DNA of 58,420 nucleotides from Polyangiaceae bacterium (lineage in GTDB: Bacteria > Myxococcota_A > Polyangia > Polyangiales > Polyangiaceae): contig WQZB01000021.1 of NCBI GenBank assembly GCA_009780955.1, positions 1-58,420 of the forward strand. Reading direction: 5' to 3'. The stretch's first letter is position 1. Each line of letters starts with the position of its first letter. Positions 7,626-17,746 of the stretch are shown piece after piece. The translations under genes were made by a program, and so were the position numbers. A model generated the notes under the pieces. It did no database searches and was not told the DNA's origin. It saw only the letters and a list, made by a program, of their open reading frames with translations.

Positions 7626-9326
7626 CTAAATCGGTTGACGGTGCTCGATTTCGGGCGGCACCTTGAAAAACGCATTTCGATCGGGACTGTTGTAGCTTGC
7701 CCAATCTGGCGACCACGGCACGAGCGTGGCTCCACCCATGCCGTCGAACGAGATGGAGAGCGCCATGGGTGTAACCTCGCGGTACGTGCTGCCCGCTGGC
7801 AGATCGGCGTTGTCACGCCCGCCCGCAGAAAATAAGGTGAAAACGCGTGGGCCCTCATCGTCGTCGTAGGACGCCGAAAAACCAGACAGAACTTTCTCGT
7901 GACCACGCACCATGGTGTGCGCAGAAATGCGCTGCATGAATGCACGGAACTGCATGCGCCCAAACGCAAAGCGGGATGCTTGATCTTGCAAGGTTGCCGG
8001 AATGACATCGGCGACGCTTGGATCGCTCCACATCATTTGAAAACGCATGTCGGCGTCATTCAAACTGGAGAGATCCTTATATCGTTCTTTCATCAGTCGA
8101 TCTTTCGGAATGCCGCCGTGAACGAAAAAGAAGCGGTCGAACAAAAGCGCCGTTGGCATTTGCTCGAACAGCAATTGGTAGTGACGGAAGACATCGACCG
8201 GCACAAGAGGCTTGAGCGAATCGATGGCTTCGGCGGGAATGACGCCGCCGAAAACCATGCCATTCACTTCCACGTAGTACTCATGGTTGCCGCGTAAAAC
8301 CACGACGTGATCGGGGGCGGTCACGAGGAGCTGCAAAACCGTGCGAAGCACGCCGTTCAAGCTGAAAAGCCCGCGATCGATGTAGTCTCCAAGGAGCACG
8401 AGCAATGGGTAAGGCTGCGTTTTATCCCGACGGTAGGCGTCGACGCGCTCGAAGAATTTCGACTGGAGCAGCGTTGCCTTGAGAATGCTGTAGCAGCCAT
8501 GCAAATCGCCGAGCACCGTGAGCTCGTAGCGCTCGCCGGGCTTCGGCATGCGCGCATAGATGTAGCCATCAAGAAAGGGTTCGGTCCCGGCTAGGTCTTT
8601 GATGCTCGCCTTTCCAGCCAGGCGACCGCGCCCCGCGCTCCTCTGCTGCTCGAGAACGCTGAGCGCCTGGTCGATGAGCCGGCGGTCGGCGGCAACCTGA
8701 CGAGTGATCTTCTCTGGGTCGCGTGAGAAGTGGAATTCGAATGGCTTGAAAAAGGGATGATCCGCAGTCGAACGCTCGCACGGGCGCGCCGCGCTTACGG
8801 TGATTTTGCTTCTATCCGCATCCACGTCGTCGATGGACTCGACGCCGAAGTCGGCCTCGAGAAGCTCTGCGAGCTCACCTCGGAACTGAACCTCGGCGGG
8901 GTGCGCGACGCCGTCGGCGAGCAAGAGCGTGTCGATGAGATCCATGAGCTCTTCTTGACCTTGCCTGTCGAAGCTCTGGAAGATTTCGAAGCACCGAACC
9001 TTCAAGCGCGCGTGCACGAATGCCTTCGGATCTTCGTCGGACGAGACGCTTTCGGTGAAGAGCTCGTGGACGCTCTCGTCAATGCCCTCGAAAACCTCGT
9101 GAAAGTGTTTTGTGTATTTTACAATGATATCGCGGCGCACGGAATCAGAAGCGTCCGGCATGGCAGCGACTACGCGGTTGGTGATGAGCCGCTCGATGGT
9201 CCGCCGAACAAAGCTTTTCTCGGTCGCGTCGAAATCGCCGTCGATGTACCCGAAGGTCACGAGATAGAAAATCACCGCGCGCATTTGCTGCTCGGCACGG
9301 TTCCCGTCGTCGCTAAAGGTGATCAT
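7626..9326 (-). CDS. TerB-like domain fused to PPP-family metallophosphatase
   Basis: The 566-residue protein has two parts. Residues about 10-140 form an all-helical, acidic TerB-like region (VIFYLVTFGYIDGDFDATEK). Residues about 265-480 form a PPP-type Ser/Thr phosphatase with all metal-binding motifs: GDLHG (about 273), GDYIDRG (about 312), GNHE (about 345) and HGG (about 400). PPP enzymes use two metals to remove phosphate from Ser or Thr. Since the window encodes two Ser/Thr kinases, a cytoplasmic counter-acting phosphatase is plausible but unproven. It lies 56 bases after meaB on the same strand. The TerB assignment rests on character rather than on a firm motif. Confidence 0.75.
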   Translation of the reverse strand: MITFSDDGNRAEQQMRAVIFYLVTFGYIDGDFDATEKSFVRRTIERLITNRVVAAMPDASDSVRRDIIVKYTKHFHEVFEGIDESVHELFTESVSSDEDPKAFVHARLKVRCFEIFQSFDRQGQEELMDLIDTLLLADGVAHPAEVQFRGELAELLEADFGVESIDDVDADRSKITVSAARPCERSTADHPFFKPFEFHFSRDPEKITRQVAADRRLIDQALSVLEQQRSAGRGRLAGKASIKDLAGTEPFLDGYIYARMPKPGERYELTVLGDLHGCYSILKATLLQSKFFERVDAYRRDKTQPYPLLVLLGDYIDRGLFSLNGVLRTVLQLLVTAPDHVVVLRGNHEYYVEVNGMVFGGVIPAEAIDSLKPLVPVDVFRHYQLLFEQMPTALLFDRFFFVHGGIPKDRLMKERYKDLSSLNDADMRFQMMWSDPSVADVIPATLQDQASRFAFGRMQFRAFMQRISAHTMVRGHEKVLSGFSASYDDDEGPRVFTLFSAGGRDNADLPAGSTYREVTPMALSISFDGMGGATLVPWSPDWASYNSPDRNAFFKVPPEIEHRQPI

Positions 9327-9382
9327 CGCCTGGCGACCATACCTGCTGCGGCTACTTCGCGTCGCGTTTTTGCGACCCCGCT

Positions 9383-10387
9383 TTACTCCGCGCGGTGATT
9401 TGCCTTCAAGAACGCAGCGAAGAGTTCGTCAGTCGCGACAGGTGGTGTCATGCGACCGGCAACGACATCCTCCTCGATGGACACGAGCCTGCGCATCACC
9501 TCGGGATGCGTGCGAAACGTTCGGTCAAGACGCTCACCGATGAGCGACCACATCCACGCACGTTGCTGCTCGGCGCGCATTGCCGCAAGCTCGCCCGATG
9601 CCGTGAGTGTTTGCCGGTGCTCCTCGATGATCTCCCAGAGTTCGTCGAGACCTTCACCCGTCAAGCCGGAGATCGTGACGGCGCGCGTTGGCCAGCTCTG
9701 TCTTCGGCGTGGCAGATACCGAAACGCAGCGCGGAGTTCGGAGAGCGCTTTTCGGGCATAGGGGACGGCGGCGCCATCGCACTTGTTGACTCCGATGGCG
9801 TCGGCGAGTTCGAGGATGCCTTTCTTGATGCCTTGAAGCTCGTCGCCCGCGCCGGGGAGCGCGAGCACCAAGAAGAAGTCGACCATCTCGCTCACCGCGG
9901 TTTCCCCCTGACCGACCCCGACGGTCTCGACGAGGATGACGTCGTAGCCCGCGGCCTCGCAGAGGAGCATCGTTTCGCGTGTGCGCCGGGCAACGCCGCC
10001 CGGGGTGAGACCGCTCGGTGATGGACGAATGAAGGCGTTCGGTTCGAGCGCGAGACGGCTCATTCGTGTCTTGTCACCCAAGATCGAGCCACCAGAGACG
10101 GAGCTCGATGGATCGATCGCGAGTACGGCGACCTTCTTGCCTAGCGCGAGCAGGCGAGTGCCGAACTCGTCGACGAAGGTGCTCTTGCCAACGCCCGGGA
10201 CGCCGGTCACTCCAACGCGACGAGCACCGCCCGTCTTCGAGAGCAGACGCGTGAGGAGCGCTTGCGCGAGCGCTGCATCTGTGCTGCTCGTGCTTTCGAT
10301 GAGGGTAATCGCTCGCGCGACAATGGCGCGATCGCAGGCAAGAACCCCTCGCTCGTAGTCGTCGAGCGATAGCCGCGGAAGCTTCAT
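9383..10387 (-). CDS. meaB: Methylmalonyl-CoA mutase-associated GTPase MeaB
   Basis: The 334-residue protein is a G3E-type GTPase. Walker A is GVPGVGKST (about 62-70), followed by [20 protein letters not shown], the typical MeaB/ArgK signature. [10 protein letters not shown] and NKCDGA carry the G3 and G4 functions. MeaB loads and protects adenosylcobalamin on methylmalonyl-CoA mutase. Its start codon overlaps the mutB stop by four bases (ATGA), which implies coupled translation with its client enzyme. Confidence 0.93.
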   Translation of the reverse strand: MKLPRLSLDDYERGVLACDRAIVARAITLIESTSSTDAALAQALLTRLLSKTGGARRVGVTGVPGVGKSTFVDEFGTRLLALGKKVAVLAIDPSSSVSGGSILGDKTRMSRLALEPNAFIRPSPSGLTPGGVARRTRETMLLCEAAGYDVILVETVGVGQGETAVSEMVDFFLVLALPGAGDELQGIKKGILELADAIGVNKCDGAAVPYARKALSELRAAFRYLPRRRQSWPTRAVTISGLTGEGLDELWEIIEEHRQTLTASGELAAMRAEQQRAWMWSLIGERLDRTFRTHPEVMRRLVSIEEDVVAGRMTPPVATDELFAAFLKANHRAE

Positions 10388-12540
10388 CTGCCTTCTCGAT
10401 GGTCAAGCCGATCGAGCATGGCCCCAGCCGATTGTGCGATCACCGTCCCAGGACCGAAGATCTCCGCGGCCCCTGCCTCGCGCAGTGCAGGGTAGTCGTC
10501 GGGCGGAATGACACCGCCGACAACGATGAGAATGTCGGGACGGCCCAGCGCCGCGAGCGCTGCGCGAAGCGCAGGGACGAGCGTAAGGTGTCCAGCAGCG
10601 AGCGAGCTCGCACCGACGATGTGGACGTCGTTTTCGACCGCAGCCCGAGCCGTTTCTTCCGGCGTTTGAAAGAGCGGACCAATATCGACGTCGAAGCCGA
10701 GATCGGCATATGCGGACGCAACAACTTTCTGGCCGCGATCGTGTCCGTCTTGCCCCATCTTCGCGACGAGGATACGCGGCCGCCGGCCTTCGCGATCGAG
10801 AAACGCCTTGGTTCGCGCCCGCACGCTCCTGACAGTCTCGGAGGTCTCTCCCACCTCGCCAGCGTATACACCGGAGATGGCGCGGATATCGGCTTGATGA
10901 CGCCCCCAAACCTTTTCGAGCGCCAAGGAGATCTCTCCAACGGTTGCGCGGGCTCGGGCGGCGGCAACTGCGAGTTCGAGGAGGTTACCCCGGGCCCCGC
11001 CCGCGCAGGCGGTAAGCGCGTCGAGCGTCCGTTGGCATGCAGCGCTATCGCGCTCGCGGCGCAATCGTTCGAGGCGTTCGATCTGCGTTCGTCGCACGGC
11101 GTCGTTGTCGACCTTGAGCACCGGTACGACTTCTTTGTCTTTCGGGCGATAGCGGTTCACGCCGATGATCGCTTGCCGCCCTGAATCGATGCGCGCCTGC
11201 GTTCGTGCCGCGGCCTCCTCGATGCGGAGCTTTGGAGTGCCCGTTTCGATCGCCTTGACCATCCCGCCGAGGCCCTCGATCTCGTCGATGTGTGCGCGGG
11301 CGCGCGCGGCGAGATCGTGCGTGAGGCGCTCGACGTAGTAGCTGCCACCCCAGGGATCGACCGGATAGCCCGTGCCCGACTCGAGCTGGAGTTGGAGCTG
11401 CGTATTGCGCGCGATGCGCGCTGAAAAGTCCGTCGGCAGCGCGAGCGCCTCATCGAGCGAATTGGTATGGAGGCTCTGCGTATGCCCCTGCGATGCTGCC
11501 ATCGCCTCGATGCATGTGCGCACCACGTTGCAATAGACGTCCTGGGCGGTGAGCGACCAGCCCGAGGTCTGGCAGTGGGTGCGAAGCGCGAGGCTCTTGG
11601 TGCTCTTTGGCGAGAAACGACTCACGAGCTCCGCCCAAAGCAGGCGCGCGGCACGGAGCTTGGCAACCTCCATGAAGAAGTTCATGCCGATGGCAAAGAA
11701 GAAAGACAGACGCGGTGCAAAAGCGTCGACGCTCATGCCAGCGGAGATTCCGGTGCGTATGTACTCGACGCCATCGGCAAGGGTGTAACCGAGCTCGAGA
11801 TCGGCGGTCGCTCCAGCCTCTTGCATGTGGTAGCCGGAAATCGAGATTGAATTGAACTTCGGCATCTTCTGCGCGGTGAACGCGAAGATGTCGGCGATGA
11901 TTCGCATCGATGGCGCGGGCGGATAGATGTAAGTGTTCCGCACCATGAACTCTTTGAGAATGTCGTTCTGGATCGTGCCCGTGAGCTTCTCTAGCGGGAC
12001 ACCCTGCTCTTCGGCGGCAACGATGTAGAGCGCAAGAATCGGCAACACGGCGCCGTTCATCGTCATCGAGACGCTCATCTTGTCGAGCGGGATGCCGTCG
12101 AAGAGCAAGCGCATGTCGAGAATGGAATTGATCGCAACGCCGGCCATACCGACGTCGCCGACGACACGCGGGTGATCGCTGTCGTAGCCGCGGTGGGTGG
12201 CGAGATCGAAGGCGATGGAGAGCCCCATCTGCCCGGCAGCAAGGTTTCGGCGATAGAATGCGTTCGATTCCTCCGCCGTGGAGAAGCCGGCGTATTGACG
12301 GACCGTCCATGGCTTCTGGACGTACATCGTTGGGTACGGCCCACGCACGAACGGCGGGAACCCCGGGAACGTACCGAGGTGCGTGACATCCGCGAGATCT
12401 TCGGTGCTGTAAAGAGAGCGCAGTGAGATTCGCTCCGGCGTGTCCCATTCTGGGCCTTCGACAACGGGAGCACGAGGCGTGGTCGTGCGCGAAGGCACTG
12501 CGTCGAAATCAAGAAGCGCGAAGTTCGGTAGAAGGCTCAT
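10384..12540 (-). CDS. mutB: Methylmalonyl-CoA mutase large (catalytic) subunit
   Basis: The start is the ATG ending at 12540 ([12 protein letters not shown]), overlapping the mutA stop by four bases. The 718-residue product has the substrate barrel first ([19 protein letters not shown], later [12 protein letters not shown]). The C-terminal B12-binding domain follows, with the base-off DxHxxG motif intact ([13 protein letters not shown]). The enzyme interconverts (R)-methylmalonyl-CoA and succinyl-CoA using adenosylcobalamin, linking propionate and odd-chain or branched amino-acid breakdown to the TCA cycle. With mutA upstream and meaB downstream it forms the usual heterodimeric set. No epimerase gene is in the window. 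Confidence 0.95.
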   Translation of the reverse strand: MSLLPNFALLDFDAVPSRTTTPRAPVVEGPEWDTPERISLRSLYSTEDLADVTHLGTFPGFPPFVRGPYPTMYVQKPWTVRQYAGFSTAEESNAFYRRNLAAGQMGLSIAFDLATHRGYDSDHPRVVGDVGMAGVAINSILDMRLLFDGIPLDKMSVSMTMNGAVLPILALYIVAAEEQGVPLEKLTGTIQNDILKEFMVRNTYIYPPAPSMRIIADIFAFTAQKMPKFNSISISGYHMQEAGATADLELGYTLADGVEYIRTGISAGMSVDAFAPRLSFFFAIGMNFFMEVAKLRAARLLWAELVSRFSPKSTKSLALRTHCQTSGWSLTAQDVYCNVVRTCIEAMAASQGHTQSLHTNSLDEALALPTDFSARIARNTQLQLQLESGTGYPVDPWGGSYYVERLTHDLAARARAHIDEIEGLGGMVKAIETGTPKLRIEEAAARTQARIDSGRQAIIGVNRYRPKDKEVVPVLKVDNDAVRRTQIERLERLRRERDSAACQRTLDALTACAGGARGNLLELAVAAARARATVGEISLALEKVWGRHQADIRAISGVYAGEVGETSETVRSVRARTKAFLDREGRRPRILVAKMGQDGHDRGQKVVASAYADLGFDVDIGPLFQTPEETARAAVENDVHIVGASSLAAGHLTLVPALRAALAALGRPDILIVVGGVIPPDDYPALREAGAAEIFGPGTVIAQSAGAMLDRLDHREGR

Positions 12541-14264
12541 CGAGTGGCCTCGTTTCGAGTTGTGGCGGTGAAGCGACCAAAGATCTCTACAAGCATTACA
12601 AAGACATCGCAGCCAACGAAGATGAAACCGTCGACGCCAGCTTTGCGGAGATCGGCTTCCAGCGCCCCAGGCCGCCCAGCGAGCAGCACGCACGGGACTC
12701 CGCGCGCTTTGAGCTCGGAAGCACGCGCGGCCGCTTCCTCGGCGTAGCGTTCGTCTGTTCCGCAGAGGCAGACCACTGTGGCTGGCTCCGCCGCCTCCGC
12801 TGGCTCTACCGAAGATACCTCGCGGCTCAAGATCCCCCCGGCGGCAAAAAAGTTCGCAGCAAATCCTGCGCGTGCCCGCGACGACGCGAACGAGCCGAGT
12901 GTAAGAAGAAGGATTTCGGGCTTGGGTGTCAACGCTTCAGCGCGAGAACGAAGTGCCTCAAAAAGCGAAGCGTCTCGATGGATCGGCAGGGCCCCCTTCT
13001 CCGGCGTCTGTTCGGTCATGGGCGGGACCGTATAAGGCAGCTTCTCTTCAAGGAACGCGAACTCCGACACGCCGAGGATGGGCAGCTTTCGCTTTGCGAT
13101 CTGATCGAGGCGCTTTTCCCACTTGGCCTCGAGCCTCCTGCGCAGCTCGCCGCTTTCGAGCTGTTCGGTGATGCCACCGTTCTTGCACAAGTCTTGGAAT
13201 CTCACCCACGCCTGTCGAGCGAGGGTGTCGGTGAGCGTGTCGAAGTAGTACGAGCCGACAGCTGGATCGCTGACCTTTCCGAGTGCGCTCTCCTCCCGCA
13301 ACACGAGCCCCGTATTGCGCGCGACACGCCGGCTGAACACAGTGGCCGCCCCGGTAGCCTCGTCGAAGGCGGTCGGTGTCACGAGATCGGCGCCGCCTAT
13401 CACCGCTGCGAACACCTGCGTCGTGACGCGAAGCATGTTCACCCACGGATCGCGCACGGTCAGCGTTTGCTCCGAACACACGGCGTGAACGAGCGTAGGC
13501 GCTTCGGAGGTGACGCCGCTCGCAACGAGCATCTTGGTGAAGCACACCCGAAGCGCGCGGAGCTTGCACATCTGAACGAACGTGTCTCGACCCACAGGCA
13601 CTCGCAGCGCGATCGCAGACGACGCTTCGTCGGGCGTGAGGCCCGCCTCGATGAACGCTTCGAGATACGCGGCCCCGGTCGAGAGCGCGATCGCGATCTC
13701 GTCGGCCGCGTCGGCGCCCGCGTCGTGGTACGGCTCCGTTGAGACGCACGCGACGGCCGCTCGATGACCGCTGTCGCGCATGGCCACCGCAAGTTGACCG
13801 AGCGCGCCAAGATCCTTTTGGAGCGTTGCGAACGGTGCATGACCGCGGGCACGCCAAGCCATGGGATCGACGGCAAGGATCGCCCGGGGCGTGATGGCGG
13901 TGACGATCTCCGGACGCGGCACCTCGCTTGCTTCGAGCACGAAGGTCGTTCGAGCGAGCTCCTCACGCGCGATCTCGCTGTGGAGGTCGAGTGGCAACCA
14001 CAGCGCGTCGGCGCCGTCCGCTACATCGGCGACGAGATCCTCGACCCGCGCGTCCGTCACGTGACGCATGCAGATGCGGAACGGCTCGCTCCGCACGCGT
14101 CTTGCCGACGCATCGAGGGAAGGCGCCGCAGTATAAAGCGGCGCGATCGGTATGCCGGCGATGGCTTCGTGGACAAGCGCCTTGTCGAACGGTTTGCCAG
14201 CGAGACCCTTTTCGACAAGCTCGCGCCATTTCGCAAACGTTACTTCTGGGAAGGATGGCTGCAC
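12537..14264 (-). CDS. mutA: Methylmalonyl-CoA mutase small subunit
   Basis: I place the start at the GTG ending at 14264 ([20 protein letters not shown]), where homologous small subunits begin. The frame is also open to a GTG at 14372 and to TTGs at 14339 and 14327, and no strong ribosome site decides between them. The 575-residue product keeps the barrel pattern ([20 protein letters not shown]) but its B12-binding domain lacks DxHxxG ([16 protein letters not shown]), as is usual for MutA, which is structural rather than catalytic. It is the first gene of mutA-mutB-meaB and is divergent from the MerR gene, with a shared upstream region. Confidence 0.9.
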   Translation of the reverse strand: MQPSFPEVTFAKWRELVEKGLAGKPFDKALVHEAIAGIPIAPLYTAAPSLDASARRVRSEPFRICMRHVTDARVEDLVADVADGADALWLPLDLHSEIAREELARTTFVLEASEVPRPEIVTAITPRAILAVDPMAWRARGHAPFATLQKDLGALGQLAVAMRDSGHRAAVACVSTEPYHDAGADAADEIAIALSTGAAYLEAFIEAGLTPDEASSAIALRVPVGRDTFVQMCKLRALRVCFTKMLVASGVTSEAPTLVHAVCSEQTLTVRDPWVNMLRVTTQVFAAVIGGADLVTPTAFDEATGAATVFSRRVARNTGLVLREESALGKVSDPAVGSYYFDTLTDTLARQAWVRFQDLCKNGGITEQLESGELRRRLEAKWEKRLDQIAKRKLPILGVSEFAFLEEKLPYTVPPMTEQTPEKGALPIHRDASLFEALRSRAEALTPKPEILLLTLGSFASSRARAGFAANFFAAGGILSREVSSVEPAEAAEPATVVCLCGTDERYAEEAAARASELKARGVPCVLLAGRPGALEADLRKAGVDGFIFVGCDVFVMLVEIFGRFTATTRNEATR

Positions 14265-14391
14265 GACGGTGTCAACTGCTCTTCCTACCGATGACTTCGG
14301 CGAACCGACTGTAGATCGCTTCAGCAAACAAGTCCTCAACCCATGGATCAGATGCAGGCGCGAACCCCGCACAACCCAACCATGTACGAGC

Positions 14392-14420
14392 TTGTGATCT
14401 TGTCAGACAAACGCTAACGT
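14392..14420 (+). promoter_or_regulatory. Candidate promoter and palindromic operator for the MerR gene
   Basis: TTGTGA (14392-14397) and TAACGT (14415-14420) are 17 bases apart and fit sigma-70 boxes. The spacer contains the perfect palindrome TTGTCAGACAA (14400-14410), a position where MerR-type proteins bind. If the boxes are right, transcription would begin within a base or two of the ATG at 14428, giving a nearly leaderless message. This is an inference from sequence only. Confidence 0.4.
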
Positions 14421-14427
14421 AAGGGTC

Positions 14428-14937
14428 ATGGTCGATCCGAGCCACTCCGCCGAAGCTGCGCTTATGCTGGTAGGCGACCTCGCGCGCGAATCAGGCAAAA
14501 CCGTCCGCGCCATTCACCTCTACGAAGAACTTGATTTGCTGCGCCCGGCCGGGCGCTCGAAGGGTCGTTACCGCCTTTACGGCCCCGATGCCCTGGTGCG
14601 CATCCGCTGGATCGGCAAACTTCAAGATCTCGGTTTCAGCCTTACCGACATCAAAGCCGTCGTTCGTGACATCCGTGACATCGAGAACGAAAGGCGCGGT
14701 TCGGCCTCCACGGCCATGATCAAAGTGCGTGAGGTATACACAAAAAAGCTCGATGAAACGCGCATGCAAATCGCTCGGCTCACAGCCCTAGAAGGCGAAA
14801 TCTTGGCAAGCCTTCAATACCTCGAGGCTTGCCATTCGCGTTGCAAATCAGGTCGTGGGCTTCACACGTGCCAGGCTTGCAACCACCACCCCCGCGAACA
14901 AAAGGTGCCCGACCTCGTGGCCGGGTTCCGCGCATAA
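14428..14937 (+). CDS. MerR-family regulator with C-terminal four-Cys cluster
   Basis: The 169-residue protein has a MerR winged helix-turn-helix at residues 13-80 (VGDLARESGKTVRAIHLYEE), a dimerisation helix at about 90-130 and a Cys cluster near the C-terminus: C135, C139, C148, C151 (CX3C-X8-CX2C). SoxR, the MerR-family [2Fe-2S] sensor, also uses four Cys after its coil, but with a tighter spacing. This cluster could bind an Fe-S cluster or a metal. The gene is 60 bp ahead of iscS on the same strand and no iscR is present, so control of Fe-S assembly is the likeliest role. Divergent mutA is an alternative or additional target. Confidence 0.75.
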   Translation: MVDPSHSAEAALMLVGDLARESGKTVRAIHLYEELDLLRPAGRSKGRYRLYGPDALVRIRWIGKLQDLGFSLTDIKAVVRDIRDIENERRGSASTAMIKVREVYTKKLDETRMQIARLTALEGEILASLQYLEACHSRCKSGRGLHTCQACNHHPREQKVPDLVAGFRA

Positions 14938-14997
14938 CCCCGCCCCGTACCCCGTGCCCTAAAACCACGCCCTAAAACGCGAATAAGAGATCCATCG

Positions 14998-16224
14998 ATG
15001 GCCGTCTCGCTTCCGATTTTTATGGATTACCAGTCGACTACTCCGGTAGACCCGCGCGTGCTGAGCGAAATGTTGCCGTATTTCACGCAGAAGTTTGGCA
15101 ATGCAGCGAGCCGCAGCCACGTATTCGGCTGGCAAGCGGAAGAGGCCGTCGAATTCGCGCGCGAGCAAATCGCAACTCTCATCGGCGCCTCGAGTGCCAA
15201 AGATATTATTTTTACCTCGGGCGCCACCGAATCGGACAACCTTGCCATCAAGGGCGTAGCCGACTTCTACAAAGACAAGGGCGACCATGTCATCACAACA
15301 GCCACCGAGCACAAGGCTGTTCTCGACACCTGCAAGCGCCTCGAAAAAGACGGCTTCCGCGTGACCTACCTTGGCGTGGACCGCGACGGCCTCGTTGACC
15401 CAGACGACATCAAGAAGGCCATCACGAGCAAAACCATCCTCGTCAGCGTCATGCTCGCGAACAACGAAATTGGCACGGTGCAGCCGCTCGAGCCCATCGG
15501 CAAGATCACGCGCGAGCGCAATGTGCTTTTTCATACCGATGCCGTGCAAGGCATCGGCAAGGTGGACTTCGATGTTCAGAAAATGAACGTTGATCTTGCA
15601 AGCATTACAGCCCACAAAATGTACGGGCCAAAGGGCGTTGGCGCGCTTTTCATCCGGCGCAGCAAGCCTCGCGTTCGCCTCGTTTCGCAGATTGACGGCG
15701 GCGGTCACGAGCGCGGCATGCGCTCGGGCACGCTGAATGTCCCCAGCATTGTCGGCTTTGGCAAAGCCGCCGAGATCATGCGGCTCGAGGGCAAGGAAGA
15801 ATCGAAACGCATTCACGCGCTGCGCGAGCGCCTTCGCACGAAGATCGCAAGCGCCCTCGAAGAGGTATACGTCAACGGGTCGCTAGAGCATCGGCTTGCC
15901 GGCAACCTGAACATGTCGTTTCACTTCGTGGAAGGCGAAGCCTTGATGATGGCTATCAAAAACGTGGCCGTGAGCTCCGGCTCGGCGTGCACGTCGGCAA
16001 GCCTCGAACCAAGCTACGTGCTGCGCGCCATCGGCGCACCCGACGAAACCGCGCACTCAAGCATCCGCTTTGGCCTCGGCCGCTTCACAACAAAAGAAGA
16101 GGTCGACTACGTGGCCGACCTTGTCATTCGGAAAGTCAAGCATTTGCGCGACATGTCTCCGCTCTACGAAATGCACAAGGAAGGCATTGATTTGAAAAGC
16201 GTCGCTTGGGCGCCCCAACACTAG
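14998..16224 (+). CDS. iscS: Cysteine desulfurase IscS
   Basis: The 408-residue product is a class I PLP-dependent cysteine desulfurase. It shows the PLP lysine in [11 protein letters not shown] (about 206), the [12 protein letters not shown] segment and the active Cys in [10 protein letters not shown] (about 331). The enzyme takes sulfur from cysteine as a persulfide and hands it to IscU. It opens with [20 protein letters not shown], standard for IscS. It is the first structural gene of iscSUA-hscBA-fdx. A strong hairpin separates it from iscU. Confidence 0.96.
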   Translation: MAVSLPIFMDYQSTTPVDPRVLSEMLPYFTQKFGNAASRSHVFGWQAEEAVEFAREQIATLIGASSAKDIIFTSGATESDNLAIKGVADFYKDKGDHVITTATEHKAVLDTCKRLEKDGFRVTYLGVDRDGLVDPDDIKKAITSKTILVSVMLANNEIGTVQPLEPIGKITRERNVLFHTDAVQGIGKVDFDVQKMNVDLASITAHKMYGPKGVGALFIRRSKPRVRLVSQIDGGGHERGMRSGTLNVPSIVGFGKAAEIMRLEGKEESKRIHALRERLRTKIASALEEVYVNGSLEHRLAGNLNMSFHFVEGEALMMAIKNVAVSSGSACTSASLEPSYVLRAIGAPDETAHSSIRFGLGRFTTKEEVDYVADLVIRKVKHLRDMSPLYEMHKEGIDLKSVAWAPQH

Positions 16225-16230
16225 TCACAT

Positions 16231-16258
16231 TCGAGGGGAGCGCGGCCGCTCCCCTCGA
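16231..16258 (+). promoter_or_regulatory. Perfect 12-bp hairpin between iscS and iscU
   Basis: TCGAGGGGAGCG (16231-16242) pairs perfectly with CGCTCCCCTCGA (16247-16258) around a CGGC loop. No T-run follows. Inside an operon such a stem may act as a partial terminator or as an RNA-processing or stability element that sets iscS apart from iscUA. Confidence 0.6.
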
Positions 16259-16309
16259 GCTCCCCACCCAGAATTCAATACAACCGCGCTGAGCTAACGA
16301 GAAGAAATT

Positions 16310-16759
16310 ATGGCTTACAGCGATAAAGTCATCGACCACGCAGAAAATCCGCGCAACGTCGGCACGCTCGACAAAAACGACCCTACCGTTGGCACTGGGC
16401 TCGTTGGCGCGCCCGCATGCGGCGACGTGATGCGTCTTCAAATCAAGGTTTCGGACGACGGCGTCATCGAAGACGCCAAGTTCAAAACCTTTGGTTGCGG
16501 CTCGGCCATCGCCTCTTCGTCGCTCGCAACCGAGTGGATTAAAGGCAAGAAAGTCGAAGAAGCCGAAAGAATAAAAAATGCCGACATCGTTGAGGAGCTA
16601 AACCTGCCGCCGGTGAAAATCCACTGCTCGGTTCTCGCCGAAGACGCCATCAAAAGCGCCATTGCCGATTACCGAGCGAAGCAAGCCGCCAAAAAATCGG
16701 AGCCACCCATAAGCGGCGAACCGGCGCGCTCCGTAAACGCGAACGCGAATCAATCATGA
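16310..16759 (+). CDS. iscU: Fe-S cluster scaffold protein IscU
   Basis: The 149-residue protein has the three cluster-ligand cysteines of IscU in APACGDVM, GCGSAIASSS and IHCSVLAEDAI, and the conserved Asp next to the first. The LPPVKIHC loop, the HscA-recognition site, is present. It assembles [2Fe-2S] clusters from IscS sulfur. Its C-terminal tail after residue 128 is extended and low in complexity. The stop overlaps the iscA start by four bases. Confidence 0.96.
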   Translation: MAYSDKVIDHAENPRNVGTLDKNDPTVGTGLVGAPACGDVMRLQIKVSDDGVIEDAKFKTFGCGSAIASSSLATEWIKGKKVEEAERIKNADIVEELNLPPVKIHCSVLAEDAIKSAIADYRAKQAAKKSEPPISGEPARSVNANANQS

Positions 16760-17157
16760 TGAGTGAAGCCATGACCCATTCCACTTCTTTACCCACACAA
16801 GCGCAAAAGCAGCTTAGCATCACGATTACGCAAGGCGCAGTCGACGCGATTGGCGCGCAAATCGAAAAGCGCAATGTGCCAGGCACTTCACTTCGGGTGG
16901 GCATTCGCGGAGGCGGCTGCTCAGGCTTCTCGTACGTGATCGAATTTTTCGACGGCGAACCACTTGCCCGCGATAAAATTTTTGATTTCACGACGAGCGC
17001 AGGGCAACCGGTGCGCGTGGTAATCGATAGGAAAAGCCTTTTGTACCTGAATGGATCGACTCTCGACTGGGAAAAAACTCTCATGCACCAGGGCTTCAAA
17101 TTCCGAAACCCAAACGTCACGGCGAGCTGCGGTTGCGGCACGTCATTCACAGTTTGA
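16756..17157 (+). CDS. iscA: IscA/HesB-type Fe-S assembly protein
   Basis: The 133-residue protein has the A-type carrier motifs: a first Cys in GGGCSGFSY and the terminal CGCG in ASCGCGTSF. The start at 16756 (ATG inside the iscU stop, ATGA) implies coupling; later ATGs at 16759 and 16771 are possible. The first 20 residues are extra compared with E. coli IscA. It delivers or stores clusters for target proteins. Confidence 0.94.
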   Translation: MMSEAMTHSTSLPTQAQKQLSITITQGAVDAIGAQIEKRNVPGTSLRVGIRGGGCSGFSYVIEFFDGEPLARDKIFDFTTSAGQPVRVVIDRKSLLYLNGSTLDWEKTLMHQGFKFRNPNVTASCGCGTSFTV

Positions 17158-17188
17158 TTCTTTCGCCACTTTTCGTGCGTAGGCCACC

Positions 17189-17746
17189 ATGCTTGCCGAC
17201 CCGTTTGCTACGCTCGGCGCCCCGTACCGATTCGATCTCGATCTTCCGGCCATCGAGAAAGTTCACCGCGAGCTGTCGCGGGCGCTGCATCCAGATAGGT
17301 TCGCACAGGCAGGTGCGAGCGAGCGGCGGGCGGCGCTCGAGAAAGCGGCAACGGTGAACGAGGCGTGGCGTGTTGTGCGCGATCCGGTCCGCAGGGCTGA
17401 AGCGCTGCTGGCGATTGGCGGCATCGCAGTCGGAGAAAACCGCGAACCGCAAGCATCGCCCGCGCTGTTGATGGACGTGCTCGAGCATCGCGAAGCATTG
17501 GCCGACGCACGTGCCAAGAACGACATGGTCAAGATTCGCGCGCTTCGAAGTGCTTTCGAAGCGCGCGAAAGGTCGGCCGAAGAAAAGCTTACCCAAGGCT
17601 TTGCACTCGCGTTCGCGGCAACGCAAAGCTCCCCTTGGCGCGAGCGTCGCGAGGCACTCGAGGCGATACTGCCCGCGCTTGGCGAGCTACGTTTTTTTAA
17701 GCGATTGCTTGGCGACGTGAGCGCCATCGAAGAGGAACAAGCGTGA
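17189..17746 (+). CDS. hscB: Fe-S assembly J-domain co-chaperone HscB
   Basis: The 185-residue protein opens with a J-domain (DPFATLGAPYRFDLDLPAIE) containing the HPD motif in ALHPDRF (34-36), followed by the helical C-terminal domain that binds IscU (NEAWRVVRDPVRRAEALL). It brings IscU to HscA and stimulates the HscA ATPase. It overlaps the next gene at TGATG. Confidence 0.93.
   Translation: MLADPFATLGAPYRFDLDLPAIEKVHRELSRALHPDRFAQAGASERRAALEKAATVNEAWRVVRDPVRRAEALLAIGGIAVGENREPQASPALLMDVLEHREALADARAKNDMVKIRALRSAFEARERSAEEKLTQGFALAFAATQSSPWRERREALEAILPALGELRFFKRLLGDVSAIEEEQA

Noticed and set aside
12423..13742. A 439-codon open frame antisense to mutA
   Set aside because: It lies opposite a clear methylmalonyl-CoA mutase gene and its translation has no protein-like pattern.
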